DNA of 64,000 bases from Sulfitobacter noctilucae (lineage in GTDB: Bacteria; Pseudomonadota; Alphaproteobacteria; Rhodobacterales; Rhodobacteraceae). Shown here one piece after another: positions 35,412 to 44,410 of this stretch; the stretch's first letter is position 1, and each line of letters begins with the position of its first letter. The notes beneath the pieces were generated by a model. That model was not told where the DNA came from. It ran no database searches and saw nothing but the letters and a program-made list of their open reading frames with translations. The stretch lies in NCBI RefSeq assembly GCF_000622365.1, contig NZ_JASC01000014.1, positions 1,674,001-1,738,000 on the forward strand. Reading direction: 5' to 3'. A program made the position numbers and the translations under genes.

Positions 35412-36970
35412 TATGAAATCTGCCTGTCTTTTCCGGCCCAATAGGGCTTGCGCAACTCGGTCTTCAGCACCTTGTTGGCACCTGACAAGGGAAACGGCTC
35501 TGTGCGAAACTCGATACTGCGCGGGCATTTGTACCGCGCAATCAAGCTGTGACAGTGTTTCCTGACGTCTTCCTCTGTGACCTCGGCACCGGGGTGCAGG
35601 ATCACGAGGGCATGGACGGCCTCGCCCCAGTCCTCGCTGGGGATCCCTATTACCGCGCTGGTCGCCACGCCCGGGTGCTGGCCAATCGCATTCTCGACCT
35701 CTGCGGAATAGACGTTCTCGCCCCCCGAAACGATCATATCCTTCACCCGGTCCATCAAAAAGATGAAGCCGTCTTCGTCCATATAGCCTGCGTCACCTGT
35801 CAGGACCCAGCCGTCCCGAATGGTCTCTGCCGTGACATCGGGCTTGTTCCAGTACCCCAACATCGCGTTTGGACCCTTAACTGCAATCTGGCCAACATCA
35901 CCGCGCGACACTTCCGCCATGTCTTCATCCACCACCTTGATTTCGCAGATCCGTGTGGGCCGCCCGGCGGAGCGTAGTTTGCCCGCCTTCGGACCTTCCA
36001 GCACATGATAATCTGCCGGAAGGATCGTGGCCACGGGGCTCAACTCGGTTTGGCCGAAGGCCTGGACAAAGGATGCCTTTGGAAAGGCCTCGAACGCCTT
36101 GACCAGCACCGCTTCGGTGATCGGAGACGCCCCATAGGCAATCTGGCGGATGGACGAGATATCGGTCTTGGCCAGCTTCTCGCTTTGCAGAACCATCTGC
36201 AACATCACGGGCACCAGCAAAACCTGATCCGGCTTATGCGCTTCAATCGCTTCCAAAGTACCGTCGGGCGTAAACGCAGGGATAACCACATGGGTGCCCG
36301 CCATCAGGGTTACAGCGGGAAACCAGATCAGGTCAGCGATGTGGAACATAGGGGCCGCGTGCAGATAGATCGTTCCGTCCTGCATGTTCAGCTCATGCGC
36401 ATTGGCCACGGCACCGACATAGAAATTTTCGTGTGACAGCATCACGCCTTTGGGGAACCCGGTGGTCCCACCGGTATAGAATATCCCCGCCAGATCATCG
36501 CCACCGCGCCCTGCGTCCTCGACCGCCTCATGCGCCGCGATGATATCTTCGTAGCTCTCCATTCCTTCGGGCGTTTCGCCATCCCCGGCGTAGATCACTG
36601 TCTTCAGTCCCGGCACCTGCTCCCTCACCTCGGCACCCAAACCTTTGAACGCCTCGTCCACGATCAGGATCTCTGCCCCGGCATCATTCAACGCATAGGC
36701 GCATTCCGCTCCGGCCCAGCGGATATTCATCGGCATCATCGCCCCGCCGCCCCAGACCACAGCGAAATAGTACTCGATGAACCTGTCAGAGTTCAGTGAT
36801 AGCAAAGCCACCCGGTCGCCCGGCTTCATGCCAAGCGCCTGCAAGCCCCCCGCCAGCCGCGCCACGCGGTCTTCCATTTGCACCCATGTCTGTTGCCGGT
36901 CTCCGCAAATTGTTGCGATGCCGCGCGGGTTGACCTGTGCTGCGCGGCTTAGAATGGATGTGATGTGCAT
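35411..36970 (-). CDS. AMP-dependent acyl-CoA ligase
   Basis: The 519-residue enzyme activates a carboxylic acid to its CoA thioester through an acyl-AMP. The AMP-binding loop Tyr-Thr-Gly-Gly-Thr-Thr-Gly-Phe-Pro-Lys-Gly-Val near 167-178, Gln-Ala-Phe-Gly-Gln-Thr-Glu near 303-309, Thr-Gly-Asp-Ala-Gly-Tyr near 398 and Asp-Arg-Val-Lys-Asp-Met-Ile-Val-Ser-Gly-Gly-Glu-Asn-Val near 413-426 identify the family. The C-terminal Lys in Ala-Asn-Lys-Val-Leu-Lys completes it. The acid may be medium- to long-chain fatty, aromatic or methylthiopropionate; the sequence alone does not decide. AAGGAG precedes the ATG at 36970. An inverted repeat sits in its promoter region. Confidence 0.9.
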   Translation of the reverse strand: MHITSILSRAAQVNPRGIATICGDRQQTWVQMEDRVARLAGGLQALGMKPGDRVALLSLNSDRFIEYYFAVVWGGGAMMPMNIRWAGAECAYALNDAGAEILIVDEAFKGLGAEVREQVPGLKTVIYAGDGETPEGMESYEDIIAAHEAVEDAGRGGDDLAGIFYTGGTTGFPKGVMLSHENFYVGAVANAHELNMQDGTIYLHAAPMFHIADLIWFPAVTLMAGTHVVIPAFTPDGTLEAIEAHKPDQVLLVPVMLQMVLQSEKLAKTDISSIRQIAYGASPITEAVLVKAFEAFPKASFVQAFGQTELSPVATILPADYHVLEGPKAGKLRSAGRPTRICEIKVVDEDMAEVSRGDVGQIAVKGPNAMLGYWNKPDVTAETIRDGWVLTGDAGYMDEDGFIFLMDRVKDMIVSGGENVYSAEVENAIGQHPGVATSAVIGIPSEDWGEAVHALVILHPGAEVTEEDVRKHCHSLIARYKCPRSIEFRTEPFPLSGANKVLKTELRKPYWAGKDRQIS

Positions 36971-37055
36971 GGTGTCTCTCCTTGGTGCCTCTGCGGGCGG
37001 GTTTCTCCCAGACTGCGCAACCCTGCGGGGAAGTGTCAATCGGTGTCGCTGGGTC

Positions 37056-37071
37056 TGTATTGCCGAATACA
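37056..37071. promoter_or_regulatory. TGTATT-GCCG-AATACA inverted repeat (candidate operator)
   Basis: A perfect 6-4-6 dyad lies about 86 bases before the acyl-CoA ligase start and 84 bases before the divergent exporter start. A TetR- or FadR-type regulator of acyl-CoA metabolism is an obvious candidate, but no regulator gene is adjacent. Confidence 0.4.
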
Positions 37072-37154
37072 AAGCAGAATATCGCCGCCCTGCCCTTGAA
37101 ACCCTACCCGGTCTGCGCAATGTGAATACCAACGCCGCGAACCGGAGAGACCCG

Positions 37155-38213
37155 ATGGCCCTGCCAATCCGAGAACAACTGAAATACTGGGGCATCGCCA
37201 CGGCGGTTTTCATCGTCGTGCTTTGGTTTGTCGGCGATGTGCTACTACCCTTTCTTTTGGGCGGGGCCATCGCCTATTTCCTTGATCCAGTGGCTGACCG
37301 GCTGGAACGGCTGGGCCTTAGCAGGACCCTTGCCACTGCTGTTATCACGCTGTTTGCCATCCTAATCTTTGTTCTGATGGCTCTGCTGGTGGTGCCGACG
37401 CTGATCAACCAGGCGGCAAGCCTTGTGGAAACTGCGCCGCAACTCTTCAAGGACTTCACCGCTTTCCTGACCGACCGCTTTCCCACGCTGCTGGTCGAAG
37501 GGTCCACTCTGCGTAATTCGCTGACCTCGATCGGGACCACAATCCAGGACCGGGGCGGGCAATTGCTGGAAACCGCCCTGTCGTCCTTCGCGTCGATCAT
37601 CAATGTGGTGATCCTGTTTGTGATCGTGCCGGTGGTGGCGGTCTATCTGCTGCTGGATTGGGACCGCATGGTCGCCTCCGTGGACCGCTTGCTACCGCGT
37701 GATCACGCCCCCACCGTGCGCCGCTTGGCCCGCGACATCGATAGAACCCTATCGTCCTTTGTGCGCGGCATGGGCACCGTTTGCCTCATCCTCGGCACCT
37801 ATTACGCAATTGCGCTGATGCTTGTCGGCTTGCAATTCGGGCTGGTGGTCGGGTTCATCGCAGGTCTGGTCACGTTTATTCCCTATCTCGGTGCACTTTT
37901 AGGCGGCGCATTGGCAATTGGTCTGGCGCTTTTCCAGTTTTGGGGTGACTGGGTCTCTATTGGGCTGGTCGCCGGTATTTTTGTGCTGGGTCAGGTCATA
38001 GAAGGCAACGTGCTGACCCCGAAACTGGTCGGCGATTCAGTCGGTTTGCACCCGGTATGGCTGATCCTCGCGCTCTCTGTTTTCGGCACGCTTTTCGGCT
38101 TTGTCGGTATGCTGGTCGCCGTGCCCGTTGCCGCGGCTTTGGGCGTCATCGCCCGCTTCGGCGTCGAACAATACAAGGAAAGCCTGCTCTATCGCGGCAC
38201 TGGCAGAACTTAA
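37155..38213 (+). CDS. AI-2E family transporter (PerM-like)
   Basis: The 352-residue protein has about eight membrane helices, with a periplasmic insertion around 85-145, and the family's Pro-Tyr-Leu-Gly-Ala-Leu-Leu-Gly-Gly and Gly-Asn-Val-Leu-Thr-Pro-Lys-Leu-Val-Gly-Asp-Ser-Val-Gly-Leu-His-Pro near the C-terminus. Members were named for AI-2 export in E. coli, yet many are permeases of unknown role or sodium antiporters. GGAGAG lies five bases before the ATG at 37155. It precedes hdaA by 13 bases, forming part of a conserved exporter-hdaA-ppk1-ppx series. Confidence 0.9.
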   Translation: MALPIREQLKYWGIATAVFIVVLWFVGDVLLPFLLGGAIAYFLDPVADRLERLGLSRTLATAVITLFAILIFVLMALLVVPTLINQAASLVETAPQLFKDFTAFLTDRFPTLLVEGSTLRNSLTSIGTTIQDRGGQLLETALSSFASIINVVILFVIVPVVAVYLLLDWDRMVASVDRLLPRDHAPTVRRLARDIDRTLSSFVRGMGTVCLILGTYYAIALMLVGLQFGLVVGFIAGLVTFIPYLGALLGGALAIGLALFQFWGDWVSIGLVAGIFVLGQVIEGNVLTPKLVGDSVGLHPVWLILALSVFGTLFGFVGMLVAVPVAAALGVIARFGVEQYKESLLYRGTGRT

Positions 38214-38226
38214 GGCGACAGCTGAC

Positions 38227-38907
38227 ATGCCCCAACAACTTGGCCTTGACCTGCCCAGCCGAACGGCATTGGGGCGTGACGCTTTTCTTGTGGCCCCGTC
38301 CAACGCCGTGGCCATCGCCATGATCGACAGATGGCCAGACTGGCCCGGCGGCAAGCTCTTGCTCACCGGGATAGCTGGTTCCGGCAAAACCCATTTGACC
38401 CACGTCTGGGCTGAGAAATCCTCAGCCCGCATCATTGCAGCCGCCGATCTTGGCAAGGTTGACGTCGCCGATATTGCCCGCGGCCCCGTCGCGGTAGAAG
38501 ACGTGGATCAAATCGCAAAGAACGGCAGCGCGCAAACCGCGCTTTTTCACCTGCACAACCTCGTCCTGGCCGAAGGCCATAGCCTGCTGCTCACCGGGAC
38601 AGCCGATGTGGCACAATGGGGCCTTGCCCTGCCCGATCTGGTCAGCCGTCTGATGGGGACCACCACCGTGACGCTGCATGCGCCTGATGATGCGTTGCTC
38701 TCTGCGGTGCTGGTCAAGCTTCTGGCCGACCGCCAGCTTACCCCCAAACCGGCGCTGATCCCCTATCTGCTGGGCCGTATGGACAGATCGTTCGCTGCCG
38801 CAATTGATCTGGTGGCGCGACTTGATGCTGCCAGTCTGGCACAAAAGCGCCCGATCACCCGGGCCTTGGCCGCTGCAGTGCTGGACAAGGGTACCACCAG
38901 CGCGTGA
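38227..38907 (+). CDS. hdaA: DnaA-inactivating ATPase HdaA
   Basis: HdaA is the alphaproteobacterial counterpart of Hda. With the beta clamp it stimulates ATP hydrolysis on DnaA and limits replication initiation. The 226-residue protein has an N-terminal Gln-Leu-Gly-Leu-Asp-Leu clamp-binding motif at 4-9 and Walker A Gly-Ile-Ala-Gly-Ser-Gly-Lys-Thr near 47-54. It continues with Walker B Val-Ala-Val-Glu-Asp-Val-Asp near 88-94 and Leu-Leu-Thr-Gly-Thr as sensor 1, and it lacks the DnaA DNA-binding domain. It sits between the AI-2E exporter gene and ppk1 in the same direction. Confidence 0.88.
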   Translation: MPQQLGLDLPSRTALGRDAFLVAPSNAVAIAMIDRWPDWPGGKLLLTGIAGSGKTHLTHVWAEKSSARIIAAADLGKVDVADIARGPVAVEDVDQIAKNGSAQTALFHLHNLVLAEGHSLLLTGTADVAQWGLALPDLVSRLMGTTTVTLHAPDDALLSAVLVKLLADRQLTPKPALIPYLLGRMDRSFAAAIDLVARLDAASLAQKRPITRALAAAVLDKGTTSA

Positions 38908-38973
38908 TACTCGCTGTGCACCTCGTGCCACCACCGTCATAAAACGATGACATTTCACCGTCAAAAGGCCCCC

Positions 38974-41148
38974 ATGTCACAGACCGATTTCCTTCAGGGT
39001 TCTTTCCCGCCGCCCGCCGACTTGCCTGACCTCGATATCTCGGGACCGGGCAGGTTCTTTAATCGCGAACTCAGCTGGCTGGCCTTCAACTGGCGCGTCG
39101 TCGAAGAGGCCGAAAACCCTCGTGTGCCCCTTCTGGAACGACTGCGCTTTTTGTCGATCTCCGCGGATAACCTGGATGAATTCTACACTGTGCGCGTGGC
39201 CGGCCTGCGCGAACTGGCACATGCGGGCAATACGACCCCTGCCGCTGACGGGCTGACACCCGCCGAGCAGCTGGTGCTGATCAACGAAAACGCCCGCAAT
39301 CTGATGATGACACAGCAGCGTGTGCTGGTCTCTTTGATGGCGGAAATGGATGCGCAGAACATCTATCTTGAACGGACCGCCGACCTCAGCAAAGAAGACA
39401 AGATCTTTCTCAAGGAAGTCTTCCTCAATCAGGTATTCGCGGTCCTTTCACCTCTGGCCATCGACCCCGCGCACCCTTTCCCGTTCATCCCCAACACCGG
39501 GTATGCGCTGGCCCTACAGCTTGAACGTGTAGCCAACAAGCGGCCCTTGCAGGCGCTGCTGCCGATCCCCGCGCAGATCGACCGGTTTGTGGCTCTGCCC
39601 GCGCCCGAAGGCACACTGCGCTACCTGCCCCTTGAAGACCTGTTGGTACTGCATACGCCAGACCTCTTTCCCGGCTACAAACTAAAATCCCACTTTGAAT
39701 TCCGCGTGTTGCGCGACAGCGATCTGGAAGTCGAAGATGAAGCCGAAGACCTCGTGCGCGAATTCGAAGTAGCCTTGAAACGCCGTCGCCGGGGCGAAGT
39801 TGTCCGCCTGACCCATTCCGCCGGAGCACCTGAAAAGCTTAAGGAAGTCGTGATGGCTGAGCTTGGCGTGCATGAACGCGATGTGATCGAAATCGACGGC
39901 ATGATCGGTGTCGACGACCTGTCAGAACTGGTCACCGATGCCCGCCCCGACCTGCTTTGGCCGCAATTCACTCCGCGCATTCCTGAACGCGTCACCGACC
40001 ATGATGGCGATATGTTCGCGGCGATCCGGCAAAAAGACATGCTGCTGCACCACCCCTATGAAACATTCGATATGGTGGTGCGCTTTCTGGCACAGGCGGC
40101 ACATGATCCCAATGTGGTCGCGATAAAACAGACGCTGTACCGCACCTCCCGCGACAGCCCGATTGTCGAAGCGCTGTGTGAGGCTGCCGAGGACGGCAAA
40201 TCCGTGACTGCATTGGTCGAGCTCAAAGCCCGCTTTGACGAAGCTGCGAACATCCGCCAGTCGCGCAGGCTGGAACGCGCCGGTGCGCATGTGGTCTACG
40301 GCTTTATTGACCTGAAAACACATGCAAAAATATCGACAGTGGTGCGTCGGGAGGGCGACCAACTGGTGACCTATACCCACTACGGCACCGGCAATTACCA
40401 CCCCATCACCGCCCGCATCTATACCGATCTGTCGCTCTTTACCTGCGACCAGAAACTTGGCCGGGATGCGACCAAGGTTTTCAACTTTCTCTCGGGCTAT
40501 GCCCAACCCGATAGCCTCGACAACCTTGCCATCTCGCCCACCACTCTCAAACCCCGCTTGCTCGAAATGATCGCAGCCGAGGCTGAGCACGCCCGCGCTG
40601 GCCGCCCTGCGGTGATCTGGGCCAAAATGAACTCCATCATCGACGACGAAGTGATCGACGCGCTGTACGCCGCCTCCCAGGCAGGGGTTCAGATCAGCCT
40701 TGTGATCCGCGGCATCTGCGGATTGCGTCCGGGCGTCAAAGGGCTGTCCGAAAACATCCGGGTCAAATCAATCGTGGGCCGCTTTCTGGAACACTCCCGC
40801 ATCGTGTGTTTCGGCAATGGCGCCGGCCTGCCTCATAAAAAAGCGCGGGTTTTTATGTCCTCAGCCGACTGGATGGGACGCAACCTCAACCGCCGCGTCG
40901 AAACCCTGGTCGAGATCGAAAACGCCACCGTCAAGGCCCAGATTGTCAGCCAGATCATGGCCGCCAACCTCGCAGATGTGGCGCAAAGCTGGGTCATGTC
41001 CCCCGACGGCACCTTCACGCGGCCCGCCTTTCAAGATGGTCAGTTCACCTTCAACTGCCACCGCTTTTTCATGGAAAACCCCTCCCTCTCCGGGCGCGGC
41101 TCTGCGGGGGCATCTGATGTGCCCAAACTTACTCACACTGAGGACTGA
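38974..41148 (+). CDS. ppk1: Polyphosphate kinase 1
   Basis: PPK1 reversibly builds inorganic polyphosphate from ATP. The 724-residue protein has the N-terminal Phe-Phe-Asn-Arg-Glu-Leu-Ser-Trp-Leu-Ala-Phe-Asn segment near 28-39, the head domain, and two C-terminal catalytic domains of phospholipase-D fold. The catalytic His region is Tyr-Thr-His-Tyr-Gly-Thr-Gly-Asn-Tyr-His near 467-476. The second is His in Leu-Glu-His-Ser-Arg near 607. I chose the ATG at 38974 over one at 38947, which has no ribosome site. The phosphatase gene ppx follows after a terminator-bearing gap. Confidence 0.96.
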   Translation: MSQTDFLQGSFPPPADLPDLDISGPGRFFNRELSWLAFNWRVVEEAENPRVPLLERLRFLSISADNLDEFYTVRVAGLRELAHAGNTTPAADGLTPAEQLVLINENARNLMMTQQRVLVSLMAEMDAQNIYLERTADLSKEDKIFLKEVFLNQVFAVLSPLAIDPAHPFPFIPNTGYALALQLERVANKRPLQALLPIPAQIDRFVALPAPEGTLRYLPLEDLLVLHTPDLFPGYKLKSHFEFRVLRDSDLEVEDEAEDLVREFEVALKRRRRGEVVRLTHSAGAPEKLKEVVMAELGVHERDVIEIDGMIGVDDLSELVTDARPDLLWPQFTPRIPERVTDHDGDMFAAIRQKDMLLHHPYETFDMVVRFLAQAAHDPNVVAIKQTLYRTSRDSPIVEALCEAAEDGKSVTALVELKARFDEAANIRQSRRLERAGAHVVYGFIDLKTHAKISTVVRREGDQLVTYTHYGTGNYHPITARIYTDLSLFTCDQKLGRDATKVFNFLSGYAQPDSLDNLAISPTTLKPRLLEMIAAEAEHARAGRPAVIWAKMNSIIDDEVIDALYAASQAGVQISLVIRGICGLRPGVKGLSENIRVKSIVGRFLEHSRIVCFGNGAGLPHKKARVFMSSADWMGRNLNRRVETLVEIENATVKAQIVSQIMAANLADVAQSWVMSPDGTFTRPAFQDGQFTFNCHRFFMENPSLSGRGSAGASDVPKLTHTED

Positions 41149-41250
41149 ACCCCCAATTCACCCTTTTGCAAATACCCGACACTGCCACTTGCCACAGGTC
41201 TTTCCCCAGACCATCTGGCTCACCCTGCACCGTGGACCTATAAAAACAAC

Positions 41251-41271
41251 AAGGGGCCTGAGGCCCCTTTC
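41251..41271. terminator. Terminator hairpin between ppk1 and ppx
   Basis: AAGGGGCC and GGCCCCTT pair around a TGA loop, followed by T and C bases. It lies about 100 bases after the ppk1 stop and 85 before the ppx start, so ppx probably has its own promoter or depends on read-through. Confidence 0.75.
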
Positions 41272-41355
41272 CGCCAGATCACAGCGCCTTAATGATTGAC
41301 CCGGCTAGCCCGCTGCCGCATTTTGCGCCTCACACGCTGCCCCGCAGGAGACCGC

Positions 41356-42957
41356 ATGGCCAAACTGACCAAGACCGCACGCGACACCGTTCCTGAAACA
41401 GGTGTTGCCGATCTCGGCCTCTTCGGAAAACCGCTGTTCGAAGACCCCTCTGCCCGGGCCCTGGCGCGGGTTGGCGTGGTCGATGTGGGATCAAACTCTG
41501 TGCGGCTCGTGGTTTTCGACGGCGCGGCACGCTCACCTGCATATTTCTATAACGAGAAAATCATGTGCGCCTTGGGGGCCGGCATGTCCGAAACCGGGCA
41601 TCTGTCCCCTCAGGGGCGCACCCGCGCGCTCTCTGCCATGCGCCGCTTTAAAAAGCTTGCCGATGGCATGGGGCTTTCGGAACTCACGGTTGTCGCCACA
41701 GCCGCTGTGCGCGATGCAAGCGACGGGGCCGCCTTCCGCGATGAAGTTCTGCGCGAAACCGGCCTGCGCATCTGGGTCATCGACGGTGAGGAAGAGGCTC
41801 GTTTGTCTGCGCAGGGCGTCCTCCTGGGCTGGCCTGGTGCCTACGGTCTGGTGTGCGACATCGGCGGTTCTTCGATGGAACTGGCTGAGATATCCGGCGG
41901 CCGTGTGGGGCGCCGCGTCACCTCGCAACTGGGGCCGCTCAAACTGCGCGATCTCAAAGGGGGTGCAAAGGCCCGCAAGGCGCATATCACCGAAGTGATC
42001 ACCAACCTCAAGGAACGCATGGGCGCCCAGCGGGATCGATTGTTCCTTGTGGGCGGCTCATGGCGGGCCATCGCGCGGATCGACATGCTGCGGCGGGGCT
42101 ATCCGCTGCAGGTGCTGCATGAATACCGGATGACACCCCGCGCGGTCACATCGACGGTAAAATATATCAAGGAAACAGACATTGAAGAGCTGCGCGTGGC
42201 TGCAGGTGTCTCCAGCTCCCGCATGGCGTTGGTGCCCTATGCTGCCGAAGTTCTGAACCGGTTGGTCAAGACCTTCCGCCCAAAGGACATCGCCATCTCA
42301 AGCTACGGCATCCGCGAAGGCATGCTCTATGAACAAATGCCACAGCGCCTGCGCGACCGCGACCCGCTGATCGAGGCCTGCCGCTTTGCCGAAGCAAAGG
42401 ACGCACGCATGCCGGGGTTCGGCAAGATCCTATATGACTTCATCCTGCCCTTGTTCTCTGGGGCCTCTGCCCCGCGCAAGCGACTGATCAAAGCCGCCTG
42501 CCTGCTACATGACGTCAGCTGGCGTGCACATCCCGACTACCGCGCCGAAGTCTGTTTCGACAATGCGACCCGTGCCAATCTGGGGGGACTGAAACATGCC
42601 GAGCGTATCTTCATGGGGCTGGCGCTATTGCACCGCTATTCCAACAAACGCGAAAACGCGCGCTTTGCCGACCTTTACGACATGGTCGACGAAAAAACCC
42701 GTGCCGAGGCCGAAGTCGTAGGCAAAGCGATGCGCTTTGGGGCGATGCTTTGGATGACACCAGAAGCCGAACGCGGTGAATTGCGTTGGTTTGCCAAGAA
42801 GAAACTGCTCCAACTGCGTCTGACCCCCGATATGATGCCACTTTTTGGTGAAGTGGCCGAAGCGCGGCTTAATTCACTCGCTGCATCTCTCGGGGCCGAA
42901 GTCGAGATCAAGACCATGCGCGCCAGAAAGTCTGACGCAGCCGTGACAAAAGTCTAA
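41356..42957 (+). CDS. ppx: Exopolyphosphatase / guanosine pentaphosphatase (Ppx/GppA)
   Basis: The 533-residue enzyme removes terminal phosphates from polyphosphate or pppGpp. The ASKHA domain shows Val-Gly-Val-Val-Asp-Val-Gly-Ser-Asn-Ser-Val-Arg-Leu-Val near 38-51 and Val-Cys-Asp-Ile-Gly-Gly-Ser-Ser-Met-Glu near 166-175 with the catalytic Glu, and a C-terminal HD-like domain with Leu-Leu-His-Asp-Val-Ser near 383. CAGGAG lies five bases before the ATG at 41356. Together with ppk1 it sets the cellular polyphosphate level. Confidence 0.94.
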   Translation: MAKLTKTARDTVPETGVADLGLFGKPLFEDPSARALARVGVVDVGSNSVRLVVFDGAARSPAYFYNEKIMCALGAGMSETGHLSPQGRTRALSAMRRFKKLADGMGLSELTVVATAAVRDASDGAAFRDEVLRETGLRIWVIDGEEEARLSAQGVLLGWPGAYGLVCDIGGSSMELAEISGGRVGRRVTSQLGPLKLRDLKGGAKARKAHITEVITNLKERMGAQRDRLFLVGGSWRAIARIDMLRRGYPLQVLHEYRMTPRAVTSTVKYIKETDIEELRVAAGVSSSRMALVPYAAEVLNRLVKTFRPKDIAISSYGIREGMLYEQMPQRLRDRDPLIEACRFAEAKDARMPGFGKILYDFILPLFSGASAPRKRLIKAACLLHDVSWRAHPDYRAEVCFDNATRANLGGLKHAERIFMGLALLHRYSNKRENARFADLYDMVDEKTRAEAEVVGKAMRFGAMLWMTPEAERGELRWFAKKKLLQLRLTPDMMPLFGEVAEARLNSLAASLGAEVEIKTMRARKSDAAVTKV

Positions 42958-42965
42958 GCGCCAAA

Positions 42966-43349
42966 TCACAAGTCGATTTGCGGTGCCGGTTCGGTGGGCG
43001 TGGCGGGTGGTACCATCGGTGCCTCCGGTTTGCGCCTGATGATGATATCACCATTGGGCAAGACTTCGGGCGGCAAATAGGCGCTCCAGTCTTCAATCTC
43101 GTTCATCAGATCGGCCAGTTTCGGCCCCATCTGATCGGCAAACTGGCGCAACGCCGGCCCCATCTCCTCGGCCAGCCCGGAGAAGTCTTCGATCGCCGGC
43201 TCCATTTCCTTAAGTATACCGTCAAGGAACATCTGCGCCCCCCACTCCATCAGCGATAACCCCTCAGAGGGCGGCGCATCGCTATCCTGCGCGAAAGCGG
43301 CAGGCACTGTGAGGAAAAAAGCAAAGAAGCAAGCGGCGATGTTTTTCAT
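42966..43349 (-). CDS. Small periplasmic protein of unknown function
   Basis: The 127-residue product has a signal peptide (hydrophobic 4-18, cleavage after Ala-Phe-Ala near 20). The mature part contains a helix with repeated Met-Glu-Pro-Ala, Met-Gly-Pro-Ala and Met-Gly-Pro-Lys spaced by about 16 and 11 residues, then a Pro-rich C-terminus. I place the start at the ATG at 43349; another ATG at 43367 adds six residues. Homologues are common in this group, but no function is known to me. It converges on ppx with eight bases between stops. Confidence 0.68.
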   Translation of the reverse strand: MKNIAACFFAFFLTVPAAFAQDSDAPPSEGLSLMEWGAQMFLDGILKEMEPAIEDFSGLAEEMGPALRQFADQMGPKLADLMNEIEDWSAYLPPEVLPNGDIIIRRKPEAPMVPPATPTEPAPQIDL

Positions 43350-43378
43350 AGCCTGAATATAGCGCATCGCCCGCCCGA

Positions 43379-44410
43379 TTACGAGCTTTCGTCAAAGTCG
43401 ATGGTCACCGGGAAATGATCCGAGGCGGTGACCAAGGCATCGCGCAACACCGGGTTCGTCCAGCATTCGGGGTCATCCAGCGGATGCCAAATGCGCCACT
43501 GTGCCCCGCGCGCCCGGATCTCGTCACTCACCATGATGTAATCCAGAAGCGCCTGCAGAAACCGCTTTTCCGGCCTGATCCAGAACCGCGCCGTGGTCGG
43601 TGCTGCCCCCAGCTTGCGACTCAAGGCTTGCTTTGCATGAGGGTCAAACAGACGTGATGCCTTGCCCTCTCCCAACACAATCTCGACCGATGACCGGCCA
43701 AAGAGGTCTTCGAATTCGTCCAGCCCCACACCGTCATTCAAGTCTCCCAAGACCATCAACGGCGTGCTTGCACTCAGATGTTCCTCAATGCGCCCGCGCA
43801 ACCAAATCGCCTGAGCCAACTGCTTGCGCCGGTTCGCAATATTTATGCGCAGCACCTCTGCAGGGGTCTTTGCCCCATGCGGTGCCTTGGATTTGAGATG
43901 CGCCCCGATCATGTGAAAGGCAAAGCCGCCCTTGGTTTCCACCGCGACCTCCAGCGGTGGTTTGGAAAACACCACTGTATCCTCGGTGGCGTCCACATCC
44001 AGATCGATTCGCAACGCACCATCAAACCGGGGCGCCCCGGCCGCACCTTCCATACCGGTGAAGGCCCCTTTGGGATCATGCCGTACCTGCAGCACTTGCG
44101 GATCATACAGCAACGCGATCTCTTGCTGCGTGTCGTTGCTAAACCCGATCAGCGCATCCGTGGTGCGCAACCCGAAAGCCACGGCAAATCCGGTCAATGC
44201 CGCCACGGTCGATCGACCACGGCTCTGATCCGGGGCCTCGATCACCATCACGGCATCTGCATTCAATGCCTGAAACACAACCCCGAGCGCTGCTGTCTGT
44301 TGTGCACGCGTCACATCGTACCGCGCTGACCATCCGCTATCGTTAAACAGCTGATCCGCGTCATCGAAAAGAGAAGAAAACCACTCCACATTATACGTGG
44401 CGATCCGCAT
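43379..44410 (-). CDS. Endonuclease/exonuclease/phosphatase family protein
   Basis: The 343-residue cytoplasmic protein begins with Arg-Ile-Ala-Thr-Tyr-Asn-Val-Glu-Trp-Phe, the EEP-family opening strand with the metal Asn and Glu positions. It has Leu-Gly-Asp-Leu-Asn-Asp near 227-232 (Asp and Asn) and ends with Ser-Asp-His-Phe-Pro-Val near 334-339 (Asp-His pair). The fold serves metal-dependent phosphodiesterases; a nuclease acting on DNA or RNA is possible. Its ATG overlaps the stop of the DnaJ-like gene in ATGA. Confidence 0.87.
   Translation of the reverse strand: MRIATYNVEWFSSLFDDADQLFNDSGWSARYDVTRAQQTAALGVVFQALNADAVMVIEAPDQSRGRSTVAALTGFAVAFGLRTTDALIGFSNDTQQEIALLYDPQVLQVRHDPKGAFTGMEGAAGAPRFDGALRIDLDVDATEDTVVFSKPPLEVAVETKGGFAFHMIGAHLKSKAPHGAKTPAEVLRINIANRRKQLAQAIWLRGRIEEHLSASTPLMVLGDLNDGVGLDEFEDLFGRSSVEIVLGEGKASRLFDPHAKQALSRKLGAAPTTARFWIRPEKRFLQALLDYIMVSDEIRARGAQWRIWHPLDDPECWTNPVLRDALVTASDHFPVTIDFDESS

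Noticed and set aside
38931..38963. PhoB-like repeats (CCGTCAT, ATGACAT, CCGTCAA) before ppk1
   Set aside because: Matches are only five or six of seven, the spacing is irregular, and the segment is too close to the ppk1 start for a promoter to fit between.
41165..41172. Isolated TTTGCAAA between ppk1 and ppx
   Set aside because: A single octamer of this kind is expected by chance about once in this length, and it has no tandem partner.
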